This document shows positions 1 to 8,126 of a stretch of DNA of 64,000 nucleotides, piece after piece; position 1 is the stretch's first letter; each line of letters starts with the position of its first letter. The DNA is from an uncultured Draconibacterium sp. Its GTDB lineage: Bacteria > Bacteroidota > Bacteroidia > Bacteroidales > Prolixibacteraceae. The stretch lies in assembly GCF_963676735.1 (NCBI RefSeq), contig NZ_OY781464.1, positions 2,327,001 through 2,391,000 on the forward strand, in the 5' to 3' direction. The translations under genes were made by a program, and so were the position numbers. Under the pieces are notes generated by a model. The model was given only the letters and a program-made list of their open reading frames with translations, ran no database searches and was not told the DNA's origin.

Positions 1-2
1 TT

Positions 3-1658
3 CGGTTATTTACCAACGACTTGAATCCTAAACACCAGCATATTTTTAACAAAGAGCAGTTTATCCAACAGGTTTCAGGCATTCAGTCCAGTCCAACGGT
101 TGTTCCCTTATCGTTAATTTACAATCGTTTTGCCAACAAAATAGAAAACGGTGCAGATAAAAACCTTTACCTGATTTCCGATTTTCAGCGCAGTATTTCC
201 GACATTCATAATTTTTCCACTGCCGAGATTTTTAGTTACTACCTGCCACTTGTGCCCAACGAGGTCGCTAACCTTTACATCGATTCATGCTGGGTTGAAA
301 TTCCGGCGCACCGCCTGGGACAGGAAGAAAATATGTTTGTACGGATTAAAAATGTATCGAAGCAAAATTACCAGAATTTACCGCTTAAATTATTTCTAAA
401 CGACTCGATAAAATCGATTACCAACTTTTCGGTTGAAGCACAAAACGAAGTAGTTACAAACCTGAAATACAACAACACCAGCAGCGGCATTCAGTTAGGA
501 AAAATTGAAATTACAGATTACCCTTTTACCCACGACAACAATTGGTACATTAGCTACTTTGTTGAACCCCGTTTAAAAGCACTTGCACTATACGATAACA
601 ATACGGAATCGAAAGAAGGATTAAGCTACCTAAAGGCACTTTTTGCTAACGACGAATATGTTCAGCTTGATGAAATGAACCGTCAAAACCTTCAGGTTAA
701 TAAACTTGGCGAGTACAATACTATTTTTCTGCTAAACATCGATAACTTTTCGAGCGGACTGTTAAACCAGCTCGAAACTGTTGTTTCCAACGGTACCTCA
801 GTTACACTTTTCCCGGTTATGTTGAGGAACCCGGAGCCAATCAATAATTTTCTGTCCATTTTTAAAGCCAACCAAATCGTAAGTATCGATTCAACAAAAC
901 AAGATATCGCATCCATTGATTTTGAGAATAAGTTTTACGCTGAAGTATTTAAAAAACGGGAGAAAAATCCTGTGCTTCCAAAAATTAACGGACACTATAG
1001 GTTCGCCGGAAGCACGCAATCTGATGAACAAACTTTACTGGCATTTCAGAATGGAGATAAAGCCTTGTCGCAAATTAATTATGGCGATGGAAAGGTATGG
1101 GTTTTTGCCTTCCCCTTAGCTAAAACAAACGAATCGTTTGCGCGCGACATACTTTTTGTTCCTACCCTTTACAATATTGTTTTAAACAGTTTGGCAAAAC
1201 AGGATATTGCATTTACTGTAGGTAAAAATACTTTTTACAATATCCCAAGAAACCGGCAAATTGATTTAAATGCCACACTTGAAATTGCCCATACTTCTTC
1301 TGAAGAAAACTTTATACCTGCTAAAAGTAACTTCGGCAGAACTGTTCGTTTAGAGTTCGACGATAAAATAAAAACCGATGGCCATTACCTGGTAAAAAAT
1401 GGCATGCAAACCATTGCCTCTTTAGCGTTCAACTTTAACCGTTTAGAGTCGGATTTACGCTATTTTAACGCCACCGAACTTGAAAACCGTTTACAAGACG
1501 CGCAATTAACCAATGCCACACTTATTCGGGAGGTTCAGCGAAATTTTACCGAAATATTTGACGATTTGCAAAATGGAAAACAGTTGTGGAAATGGTGTAT
1601 TTTGCTGGCCCTGCTGTTTATTGTTGCCGAAGTACTACTTTCGCGGTTTTGGAAATAA
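3..1658 (+). CDS. BatA-type membrane protein, 5' truncated
   Basis: The reading frame is already open at the left edge (codons from base 3, no stop), so this is the C-terminal part of a larger protein. A TTG at 21 is in frame but is not needed as a start. The visible part is a long soluble region without obvious enzyme motifs, followed by one hydrophobic helix near the C-terminus (LLALLFIVAEVLL) and a short basic tail ending RFWK. This is the usual end of Bacteroidota proteins that begin with a BatA/aerotolerance N-terminal double-helix domain and carry a vWA-like periplasmic region. That assignment is inferred from layout; the diagnostic N-terminus lies outside the window. It is followed by a 175-bp gap and the separately promoted rocD. 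Function unknown; probably cell-envelope. Confidence 0.6.
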   Translation, partial: RLFTNDLNPKHQHIFNKEQFIQQVSGIQSSPTVVPLSLIYNRFANKIENGADKNLYLISDFQRSISDIHNFSTAEIFSYYLPLVPNEVANLYIDSCWVEIPAHRLGQEENMFVRIKNVSKQNYQNLPLKLFLNDSIKSITNFSVEAQNEVVTNLKYNNTSSGIQLGKIEITDYPFTHDNNWYISYFVEPRLKALALYDNNTESKEGLSYLKALFANDEYVQLDEMNRQNLQVNKLGEYNTIFLLNIDNFSSGLLNQLETVVSNGTSVTLFPVMLRNPEPINNFLSIFKANQIVSIDSTKQDIASIDFENKFYAEVFKKREKNPVLPKINGHYRFAGSTQSDEQTLLAFQNGDKALSQINYGDGKVWVFAFPLAKTNESFARDILFVPTLYNIVLNSLAKQDIAFTVGKNTFYNIPRNRQIDLNATLEIAHTSSEENFIPAKSNFGRTVRLEFDDKIKTDGHYLVKNGMQTIASLAFNFNRLESDLRYFNATELENRLQDAQLTNATLIREVQRNFTEIFDDLQNGKQLWKWCILLALLFIVAEVLLSRFWK

Positions 1659-1803
1659 AGTAACTGTCATAAAATTATTGGGTTTTACCCATAAACCGGA
1701 AAATTAGATTCCGGCAGCCGGCTTCCCCTGTTCTTCAAAAAACTGACATTTCTCACTGCTATTTAACACCAATATTTGAGTTGCTTTTTCAATTCAAAAG
1801 TCG

Positions 1804-1811
1804 TATTTCTG
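1804..1811 (+). promoter_or_regulatory. weak -7 box upstream of rocD
   Basis: TATTTCTG differs by one base from the Bacteroidota -7 consensus TAnnTTTG and lies 22 bases before the rocD ATG. No convincing -33 TTTG is present at 19-21 bp spacing (GTTGC is nearest), so this is only a candidate. Confidence 0.3.
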
Positions 1812-1833
1812 CATTAAAATTAAACAAGAGAAC

Positions 1834-3057
1834 ATGACTAAAATGACAACGGCAGATTACATGGCCAAAGAAGATAAATTTGGCGCACACAACTACCATC
1901 CGCTTCCGGTTGTACTTTCAAAAGGAGAAGGAGTATTTGTTTGGGATGTTGAAGGAAAAAAATATTTCGACTTTTTAGCTGCTTACTCAGCTGTAAACCA
2001 GGGACATTGTCACCCAAATATTATTGATGCACTTACGCAGCAGGCCAAAACACTGGCACTAACATCGCGGGCATTTTACAACGATGTATTGGGCGAATGG
2101 GAAGAGTACATGACCAGGTTGTTTGGCTACGATAAGATGCTTCCGATGAACTCGGGTGCCGAAGCCGATGAAACAGCGCTGAAACTGGTAAGAAAATGGG
2201 CCTATAAGGTAAAAGGCATACCTGCTAACGCGGCAAAAATTGTGGTTTGCGATGGTAATTTCCACGGACGTACCATCACCATCATTTCCATGTCAAGCGA
2301 TCCGGATGCTTACACCCATTACGGACCTTACACGCCAGGCTTTGTGAACATACCTTATAACGACATTGAACGACTGGAGAAAGAACTGCAAGACCCAAAT
2401 GTAGCCGGATTTTTAGTGGAGCCCATACAAGCAGAGGCCGGAGTTTATGTTCCGGAAGATGGCTACCTGAAAAAAGCCAGTGAGCTTTGTAAAAAATACA
2501 ATGTTTTATTTGTTGCAGACGAAGTACAAACCGGACTGGCACGTACCGGTAAAATGTTGGCTTGCGACCACGAAAATGTACGCCCGGATATCCTGGTTCT
2601 TGGAAAAGCAGTTTCAGGTGGAATTTATCCGGTGTCGTGCGTACTTGCCGACGATGAAATTATGCTGACCATAAAACCGGGCGAGCACGGCAGCACCTAC
2701 GGGGGCAACCCTATTGCCGGAAAAGTGGCCATGGCCGCTATTGATGTTATAAAAGATGAAGGCCTGGTGGAAAACGCTGAACGTCTTGGCGAAATTTTCA
2801 GAAAAGAAATGAAGTCAATCAACTCGCCACTTATTGAAGTGGTTCGCGGAAAAGGCTTACTAAATGCGGTTGCAATTAAACCAACCAATGGCAAAACAGC
2901 CTGGGATGTGTGCCTGGCATTAAAAGAAAACGGCTTAATAGCCAAACCAACGCACGAACACATTATCCGTTTTACGCCACCACTGGTTATTACCGAAGAA
3001 CAAATGATGGAAGCCATTGCCATCATTAAAAAAACGATAAAACAATTTGAGGTTTAA
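1834..3057 (+). CDS. rocD: ornithine--oxo-acid aminotransferase
   Basis: This is a class-III PLP-dependent aminotransferase of 407 residues, the usual family length. It interconverts ornithine plus a 2-oxoacid with glutamate semialdehyde plus an amino acid, linking arginine/ornithine breakdown to proline and glutamate. Visible signatures are NSGAEA (about 106-111, phosphate binding), the substrate-pocket segment around HGRT (about 144), DEVQTGLARTG (229-239) and the Schiff-base lysine in LGKAVSGG (K258). The N-terminal ADYM-KEDKFGAHNYHPLPVV is typical of ornithine aminotransferase rather than acetylornithine aminotransferase. Transcribed alone and closed by a strong terminator shared with the convergent oxyR. 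An M20 deacetylase of the acetylornithine type lies 16 kb away. Confidence 0.93.
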   Translation: MTKMTTADYMAKEDKFGAHNYHPLPVVLSKGEGVFVWDVEGKKYFDFLAAYSAVNQGHCHPNIIDALTQQAKTLALTSRAFYNDVLGEWEEYMTRLFGYDKMLPMNSGAEADETALKLVRKWAYKVKGIPANAAKIVVCDGNFHGRTITIISMSSDPDAYTHYGPYTPGFVNIPYNDIERLEKELQDPNVAGFLVEPIQAEAGVYVPEDGYLKKASELCKKYNVLFVADEVQTGLARTGKMLACDHENVRPDILVLGKAVSGGIYPVSCVLADDEIMLTIKPGEHGSTYGGNPIAGKVAMAAIDVIKDEGLVENAERLGEIFRKEMKSINSPLIEVVRGKGLLNAVAIKPTNGKTAWDVCLALKENGLIAKPTHEHIIRFTPPLVITEEQMMEAIAIIKKTIKQFEV

Positions 3058-3075
3058 AACACCTGCTAAATATTA

Positions 3076-3114
3076 AAAATGCCGCATGAATTGTTTCATG
3101 CGGCATTTTTTTTT
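3076..3114. terminator. bidirectional terminator rocD / oxyR
   Basis: Perfect inverted repeat AATGCCGCATGAA-TTG-TTTCATGCGGCATT with an A-run on the left and a T-run on the right. It lies between the convergent stops at 3057 and 3127, so it can terminate both genes. Confidence 0.92.
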
Positions 3115-3126
3115 AAGTTAATTTAT

Positions 3127-4050
3127 TTACAAACGTATGGTAAACTTTTTTAAACGTTCGTTTAACATCCCCTCCGGAATAATTGTTTTAAATGCCTCCC
3201 CCACAATATTTAACAGTCGCTCTTTTACAAAGTTTTTATGAATAACAATTGAAACCTCGCGAATAGCTGGCGGATTATTAATTTCTCTAACATTTTGCCG
3301 TTGCCCGTCAGTTAGCAGGGGCAAGTGTAACTCCGGAATCAGCGTGTAACCGCCATTGATGTCAACAATGCGCACCAGAGTTTCAATACTGCCTGCTTCA
3401 AACACATGAGTGTACGGAATACTAGCCGAACAGAAATTAAATACCTGGTCGCGTAAACAATGGCCTTCTTCCAATACCCATAATTTTTCCTGAGGCATAT
3501 TTTCGGGGTGTAAAGGAACATCTTTAAGCGGATGATCTGCAGAAAAATAAGCATAGAAGCGCTCGTAAAAAAGCGGAATCTCCAAAAAATCAGGTTGATC
3601 GAGTGGAGTTGCAGCAATAAACATATCAACCGAATCTTTTTTTAATGCTTCAATCAGCGTGGCTGTATTCATTTCCGACATGGTAAGTTTTACAGAGTCA
3701 CACTTCTCTGAAAAAACCTGAATAAACCGGGGTACCAAATATGTCGCCAATGTTGGTATAACGCCAATATGCAACGAACCACTTAAGGTATCGGTCTCAT
3801 TCAAAACAATTTCTCCTATTTTTCGAATCTCTGTCAGTGCGCGCTCAGCCTGTTCAATAACCTTTTCACCAATTGAGGTAGGAGCAACGGGATGTTTCGA
3901 CCGATCGAAAATCTCAATATTCAATTCCGATTCCAGTTTCTGAATCATGGTGCTAAGTGTTGGTTGGGTAACTCCACATCTTTTTGAGGCTGTTACAAAA
4001 TGCCGGTATTTATTAAGGGCCAGTATATACTCTAATTGCTGCAGTGTCAT
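3127..4050 (-). CDS. oxyR: OxyR peroxide-sensing LysR regulator
   Basis: LysR-type regulator of 307 residues with an N-terminal winged helix-turn-helix (MTLQQLEYILALNKYRHF, CGVTQPTLSTMI). The peroxide-sensing motif GHCLRDQ-FNFC places cysteines at 198 and 207, matching the redox pair of characterised OxyR proteins. The frame extends upstream to 4110, but that extension would cover the OxyR-like palindrome at 4053-4069 and the ahpC promoter, and it has no family similarity. MTLQQLEY at 4050 is the conventional LysR start and is preferred. The gene diverges from ahpC-ahpF, its expected regulon. The palindrome lies immediately upstream of the start codon, suggesting autoregulation coupled to control of ahpC. 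Confidence 0.92.
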   Translation of the reverse strand: MTLQQLEYILALNKYRHFVTASKRCGVTQPTLSTMIQKLESELNIEIFDRSKHPVAPTSIGEKVIEQAERALTEIRKIGEIVLNETDTLSGSLHIGVIPTLATYLVPRFIQVFSEKCDSVKLTMSEMNTATLIEALKKDSVDMFIAATPLDQPDFLEIPLFYERFYAYFSADHPLKDVPLHPENMPQEKLWVLEEGHCLRDQVFNFCSASIPYTHVFEAGSIETLVRIVDINGGYTLIPELHLPLLTDGQRQNVREINNPPAIREVSIVIHKNFVKERLLNIVGEAFKTIIPEGMLNERLKKFTIRL

Positions 4051-4052
4051 AA

Positions 4053-4069
4053 TATTGATATTATCAATA
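4053..4069. promoter_or_regulatory. probable OxyR operator
   Basis: TATTGATATTATCAATA is a perfect 8+1+8 palindrome of the LysR T-N11-A type, with GATA/TATC half-sites. It lies about 20 bp upstream of the ahpC -33 element, the usual upstream activation position for a LysR activator, and directly before the oxyR start. Confidence 0.65.
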
Positions 4070-4088
4070 CAAATATACATTTTATCTG

Positions 4089-4120
4089 TTTGATTAATAC
4101 GAAAACACACATTATGTTTG
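4089..4120 (+). promoter_or_regulatory. ahpC promoter
   Basis: A -33 TTTG at 4089-4092, a 20-bp spacer, and -7 TATGTTTG at 4113-4120 match the Bacteroidota primary-sigma consensus TTTG-N19/21-TAnnTTTG. The predicted leader to the ahpC ATG is about 50 nt. Confidence 0.8.
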
Positions 4121-4175
4121 CAACAGAAATTATTGAAAAAGACAAATAATCAATTAAAAATTAAAATTAGAAACT

Positions 4176-4739
4176 ATGTCACAAATTGGAAAACAAGTAG
4201 TAGATTTTGAAGTACAAGCGTTTGTAAATAATGATTTTAAAACCGTAAAAAAAGAAGACGTTCTGGGAAAATGGTCGGTATTTTTCTTTTATCCGGCGGA
4301 TTTCACCTTCGTTTGCCCCACCGAATTAGAAGACCTGGCAAACAAATACGACGAATTTAAAGCTACCGGCGCTGAAATTTATTCGGTATCAACCGATACA
4401 CATTTTGTTCACAAAGCATGGCACGATACTTCAGAAACCATCAAAAAAATTAACTACCCGATGTTGGCCGACCCAACGGGTGTTTTAACACGCGGATTTG
4501 ATGTAATGATTGAAGAAGCAGGTTTGGCTGAGCGTGGAACCTTTATTGTAAATCCACAAGGCGAAATTGTTGCGTATGAAGTGGTTGCAGGCAACGTAGG
4601 AAGAAATGCCGACGAACTGCTTCGCCGCTTAAAAGCACTGCAGTTTGTTGCCGAACATCCGTCGGAAGTTTGTCCGGCAAAATGGGAAGAAGGCCAAAAA
4701 ACATTAGAACCCAGCATTGATCTTGTTGGAGTGATTTAA
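4176..4739 (+). CDS. ahpC: alkyl hydroperoxide reductase peroxiredoxin AhpC
   Basis: Typical 2-Cys peroxiredoxin, 187 residues, the same length as enterobacterial AhpC. The peroxidatic cysteine is C47 in FTFVCPTELEDL and the resolving cysteine is C166 in HPSEVCPAKW. It reduces H2O2, organic peroxides and peroxynitrite in the cytoplasm, and AhpF re-reduces it. It starts the ahpC-ahpF operon opposite oxyR and has a consensus promoter with an upstream OxyR-like palindrome. A stable hairpin without a T-run separates it from ahpF, which may give ahpC more transcript than ahpF. Confidence 0.97.
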   Translation: MSQIGKQVVDFEVQAFVNNDFKTVKKEDVLGKWSVFFFYPADFTFVCPTELEDLANKYDEFKATGAEIYSVSTDTHFVHKAWHDTSETIKKINYPMLADPTGVLTRGFDVMIEEAGLAERGTFIVNPQGEIVAYEVVAGNVGRNADELLRRLKALQFVAEHPSEVCPAKWEEGQKTLEPSIDLVGVI

Positions 4740-4770
4740 TAATACGCCATTTAAAGAAATCGAGAAAACC

Positions 4771-4795
4771 AGGAGCAGCATTTTCGGCTGCTCCT
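4771..4795 (+). promoter_or_regulatory. ahpC-ahpF intergenic hairpin
   Basis: AGGAGCAGC, a 7-nt loop and GCTGCTCCT form a perfect 9-bp stem in the 72-bp gap between ahpC and ahpF. TTCAAAAAA follows rather than a T-run, so it is more likely an RNA-stability or partial-attenuation hairpin than a full terminator. Confidence 0.6.
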
Positions 4796-4811
4796 TCAAA
4801 AAACCAAAGTC

Positions 4812-6371
4812 ATGTTACAACAAGCCATAAAAGATAAATTACAAGAAGTTTTCAGTCCGCTAAAAAACAATTACACCTTTCAGGTTGCAGTTGCTAACGC
4901 TCATCCTGACAAAGCCCAGTTAACAGGTTTGTTGGAAGATGTAGCTGCTACCTCCGAAAAATTAACTGTAAATATTGAAGACAAAGCAGGACTGGAATTC
5001 ACCATTTTAAAAAATGGGCAAGCCACCAATATTGTATTTCGTGCGGTGCCCAACGGACACGAATTTCCATCCTTACTAACCGCAATTTTAAACCTCGATG
5101 GTATTGGCAAGAACCTGCCGGACGAAGCAGTTGCCAACCAAATAAAAGGGCTAAAAGGCGAGATTGTACTTAAAAGCTACATTTCGCTCACCTGTACCAA
5201 TTGTCCTGAAGTGGTTCAGGCACTGAATGTTTTAACAATCACAAACCCAAATGTTCGTCATGAAATTATTGACGGGCAAATTAATAAGCAGGAAGTTGAA
5301 GCAATGGGAATACAGGCCGTTCCGACTGTTTATGCCAATGGCGAGCAGTTGCACGTTGGCCGATCTTCAATTGGAGAATTGCTGACAAAACTGGAAAAGC
5401 AAGTTGGCTCCGAGCCTGTTGAAAGTACTCCCGTTGAAAAAGAATATGATGTTGTAGTTGTTGGTGGAGGGCCTGCGGGTGTTTCTGCAGCTGTTTATTC
5501 TGCGCGAAAAGGTTTTTCGGTGGCTTTGGTGGCCGAGAAAGTTGGTGGCCAGTTAAACGAAACCGTTTCAATTGAAAACATGATTTCGATACCACAAACA
5601 ACCGGAACAAAACTTTCGGCCGATTTGATGAATCACCTGCAAGACTACCCAATAGATGTGCTTGAAAACCGACGGGTGGAAAATGTGTCGTTAAAAAATG
5701 GATGGAAAGAAGTTAAAACTTCGCTGAACGAAACATTTACAACACCTGCCCTAATAATTGCAACGGGTGCCAGCTGGAGACGTTTGGGTGTTCCGGGCGA
5801 AAATGAATACATCGGTTCGGGGGTTGCGTTCTGTACCCATTGCGACGGGCCATTTTACAAAGGGAAAAAAGTAGTTGTAGTTGGGGGTGGAAACTCTGGA
5901 CTGGAAGCCGCTATCGACCTTTCATCAATTGCATCGGAAGTTACCGTTCTTGAGTTTATGGACGAGCTTAAAGGCGACCAGGTTTTACAAGACAAATTAA
6001 AAACATTAACGAATGTAAAAATTCATACCAGTGCACAAACAACAGCAGTTATTGGCAATGGCAGCAAAGTTACCGCGCTGGAATATAAAAACAGAGAATC
6101 AGAAAAAACGGAAACGATAGCTACTGATGGCGTTTTTGTTCAAATTGGCTTACAAGCCAACAGCAAGGTATTTTCGGAAATGGTGGAAACCAATCGCATG
6201 GGCGAAATTGAAATTGATGCCCACTGCCGTACCAAACAAGCCGGTGTTTATGCTGCCGGAGATGTTTCGGTGGTTCCATACAAACAAATTGTAATTGCAA
6301 TGGGCGAAGGATCAAAAGCTGCGCTCTCCGCCTTTGAAGACAAGATTAAAAACAAGTTGGTTCAGAATTAA
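4812..6371 (+). CDS. ahpF: alkyl hydroperoxide reductase subunit F
   Basis: Flavoprotein disulfide reductase of 519 residues that passes electrons from NAD(P)H to AhpC. Domain order: an N-terminal double-thioredoxin-like module with redox pair CTNC (C128/C131), an FAD-binding GGGPAG motif near residue 218, a second redox pair CTHC (C341/C344), a nucleotide-binding GGGNSG near 360, and the C-terminal AAGDV flavin motif. The complete N-terminal module separates it from plain thioredoxin reductase. It is second in the operon with ahpC, 72 bp downstream, and is closed by a terminator at 6399. Confidence 0.96.
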   Translation: MLQQAIKDKLQEVFSPLKNNYTFQVAVANAHPDKAQLTGLLEDVAATSEKLTVNIEDKAGLEFTILKNGQATNIVFRAVPNGHEFPSLLTAILNLDGIGKNLPDEAVANQIKGLKGEIVLKSYISLTCTNCPEVVQALNVLTITNPNVRHEIIDGQINKQEVEAMGIQAVPTVYANGEQLHVGRSSIGELLTKLEKQVGSEPVESTPVEKEYDVVVVGGGPAGVSAAVYSARKGFSVALVAEKVGGQLNETVSIENMISIPQTTGTKLSADLMNHLQDYPIDVLENRRVENVSLKNGWKEVKTSLNETFTTPALIIATGASWRRLGVPGENEYIGSGVAFCTHCDGPFYKGKKVVVVGGGNSGLEAAIDLSSIASEVTVLEFMDELKGDQVLQDKLKTLTNVKIHTSAQTTAVIGNGSKVTALEYKNRESEKTETIATDGVFVQIGLQANSKVFSEMVETNRMGEIEIDAHCRTKQAGVYAAGDVSVVPYKQIVIAMGEGSKAALSAFEDKIKNKLVQN

Positions 6372-6398
6372 TAATCATACATTTTTCGTCTTTAATTT

Positions 6399-6430
6399 AT
6401 CCCGGCCTTTTGGTCGGGATTTGTTTTTTA
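6399..6430 (+). terminator. terminator of ahpC-ahpF
   Basis: ATCCCGGCC-TTTT-GGTCGGGAT forms a 9-bp stem with one G-T pair, followed by TTGTTTTTTA. Confidence 0.88.
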
Positions 6431-6499
6431 TTTTGGTTCCAACAGCTTTAATCTTCTGTTAATTATCGCGTCTGAACGATTTTAAATTCAAAAAACATT

Positions 6500-6507
6500 T
6501 AGTTTTG
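6500..6507 (+). promoter_or_regulatory. -7 box placing the TSS at the LysE-family start
   Basis: TAGTTTTG matches TAnnTTTG and ends 4 nt before the ATG at 6512, so the transcript is predicted to begin at or within a base or two of the start codon (leaderless). Confidence 0.6.
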
Positions 6508-6511
6508 CAGC

Positions 6512-7135
6512 ATGTTGATTTTAGACTTTTTGAAGGGTATTTTAATTGGATTCTTAGCCTCAGCACCGCTGGGAGCAGTGGGGATTTTTATCATCCAGCG
6601 TACGATAAACCGGGGACGTAGTGTTGGTTTTTTGTCGGGGCTTGGAGCTGCACTTTCCGACAGCATTTATGCCGGTATTTCAGGCTTAAGTGTGGCTCTG
6701 GTTTTACCAGTGGTGCGCGAATACGAATTGGCTTTACGTATTTTTGGCTCCGTTTTATTGATAGCACTCGGGCTTTTTGTTTTTTTATCGCATCCTGAAC
6801 GTTACGCCGGAGCAAACCCGGAACTAACAAATGCGCCTGCCAAAAATATCTTTCATACTTTTTTAATTGCCGCCAGCAATCCGCTTATTATGTTTCTTCA
6901 CCTTGGATTATTCTCTGCATTTGGCGTTGTGCTTCAATTTGGCAAACTAACCGAAGCCATGCTTTTTTTACTTGGTTTTTTTGGCGGAGCCGCTACCTGG
7001 TGGTTTGTATTAACCTGGTTGATAAATTTGTTTAGACACCGCTTTTCGTTAAAAATTTGTTTGGTTTTTAACCGGCTTGCCGGAACGGCAATAATAGCTT
7101 TTGTGTTGATTTTACTTGCTGACTGGATGTTTTAA
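6512..7135 (+). CDS. LysE/RhtB family exporter
   Basis: Inner-membrane protein of 207 residues with about six hydrophobic segments. The N-terminal FLKGILIGFLASAPLGAVG, with a small-residue/proline turn after the first helix, is characteristic of LysE/RhtB/LeuE amino-acid exporters. A conserved-looking AASNPLIMFL segment follows in the middle, as in this family. The substrate cannot be read from sequence; amino acids or related metabolites are usual. The start at 6512 is supported by the -7 box ending four bases upstream. The gene is monocistronic and converges on the SDR gene. Confidence 0.8.
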   Translation: MLILDFLKGILIGFLASAPLGAVGIFIIQRTINRGRSVGFLSGLGAALSDSIYAGISGLSVALVLPVVREYELALRIFGSVLLIALGLFVFLSHPERYAGANPELTNAPAKNIFHTFLIAASNPLIMFLHLGLFSAFGVVLQFGKLTEAMLFLLGFFGGAATWWFVLTWLINLFRHRFSLKICLVFNRLAGTAIIAFVLILLADWMF

Positions 7136-7153
7136 TTCACCCACAAATGTAAA

Positions 7154-7957
7154 TTATTTCAACGGCGAATCGGGTTCGTTTTTAAAAACCACGTAAAGGA
7201 TTTGGTCAACCAGCCATGCCCATAATTTAGCCACTAAAACAATTACTTTACCATCCCAAAAAGAAACGATCATTTTTCTTCGACGGTTTTTAATGGCCCG
7301 GTACATTATTGATGCACATCGCTCGGCCGACATCATTTTATTCTCGTTGCGTGGTGTTTTTCCCTGGTGACTACCATCGGCAACAAGTGCTGTTTCCCGA
7401 ATTTCTGAGGCTGTAAAACCCGGAGCAACTACCAGCACATGCAGTCCGGAGCGTAAATTCTCTACCCTTAATGTATCAAGAAAACCCCGCACCGCAAATT
7501 TCGACGAGGAATAACCCGTACGGCCCGGTAAGCCAATATATCCGCCCGTTGAGATTACCCCAACAACTGATCCTTTTTGTTTTAAAATATGTGCTAAAGC
7601 ATATTTGGTGCAATAAACGGTGCCCCAATAATTTACGTCCATTACTTTTCGCAACACCTCGATTTCAACATCTTCAAGCACTGCACGCATTGATATGCCG
7701 GCATTATTTATCAAAATATCAATTCGCCCGAAGCGATCAATGGCAGCATTTATAAGTTGTTTGCAATCTTCTTCATCCGAAACATCAGTTTTTACAGGCA
7801 ACACCTCAACCCCACCGAGCTTATTTTTTAAGGCTTCCAGTCTGTCTATTCTTCGGGCTGCCAACACCAGGTTATGTCCTTCTGCGGCGTATTTTTCGGC
7901 CAGCGCTTTGCCAATTCCTGATGAAGCACCGGTTATTACAACTACTTTGTTTGCCAT
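7154..7957 (-). CDS. short-chain dehydrogenase/reductase
   Basis: Classical SDR of 267 residues with an N-terminal Rossmann motif TGASSGIG (residues 9-16), NNAG (about 87-90) and active-site YSSSK with the catalytic serine 13 residues before the tyrosine (ISTGGYIG-LPGRTGY). This gives an NAD(P)-dependent oxidoreductase of unknown substrate. The C-terminal 40 residues are hydrophobic and basic (VIVLVAKLWAWLVDQILYVV), suggesting membrane association, as in SDRs acting on lipids or retinol-like substrates. It stands alone between convergent and divergent neighbours with no pathway clue. Confidence 0.85.
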   Translation of the reverse strand: MANKVVVITGASSGIGKALAEKYAAEGHNLVLAARRIDRLEALKNKLGGVEVLPVKTDVSDEEDCKQLINAAIDRFGRIDILINNAGISMRAVLEDVEIEVLRKVMDVNYWGTVYCTKYALAHILKQKGSVVGVISTGGYIGLPGRTGYSSSKFAVRGFLDTLRVENLRSGLHVLVVAPGFTASEIRETALVADGSHQGKTPRNENKMMSAERCASIMYRAIKNRRRKMIVSFWDGKVIVLVAKLWAWLVDQILYVVFKNEPDSPLK

Positions 7958-8126
7958 TTATAGGTCAATTGATAATGCTGTCTAGTGACTAAGTTACTAT
8001 TGAAACGGCAAAATACGCATTTTTCCGTTTTTATAAGGAGTATGTGTTAATAATCTGAAAAAATAATACCGAATAAAACAGACAATTATGCCCTACTTCC
8101 GTTCAGATTCTGCAGGCTCTATTCGT

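Noticed and set aside
4051..4110. Extended N-terminus for OxyR starting at 4110
   Set aside because: It would cover the palindrome and the ahpC -33 element, and the LysR family begins with MTLQQLEY at 4050.
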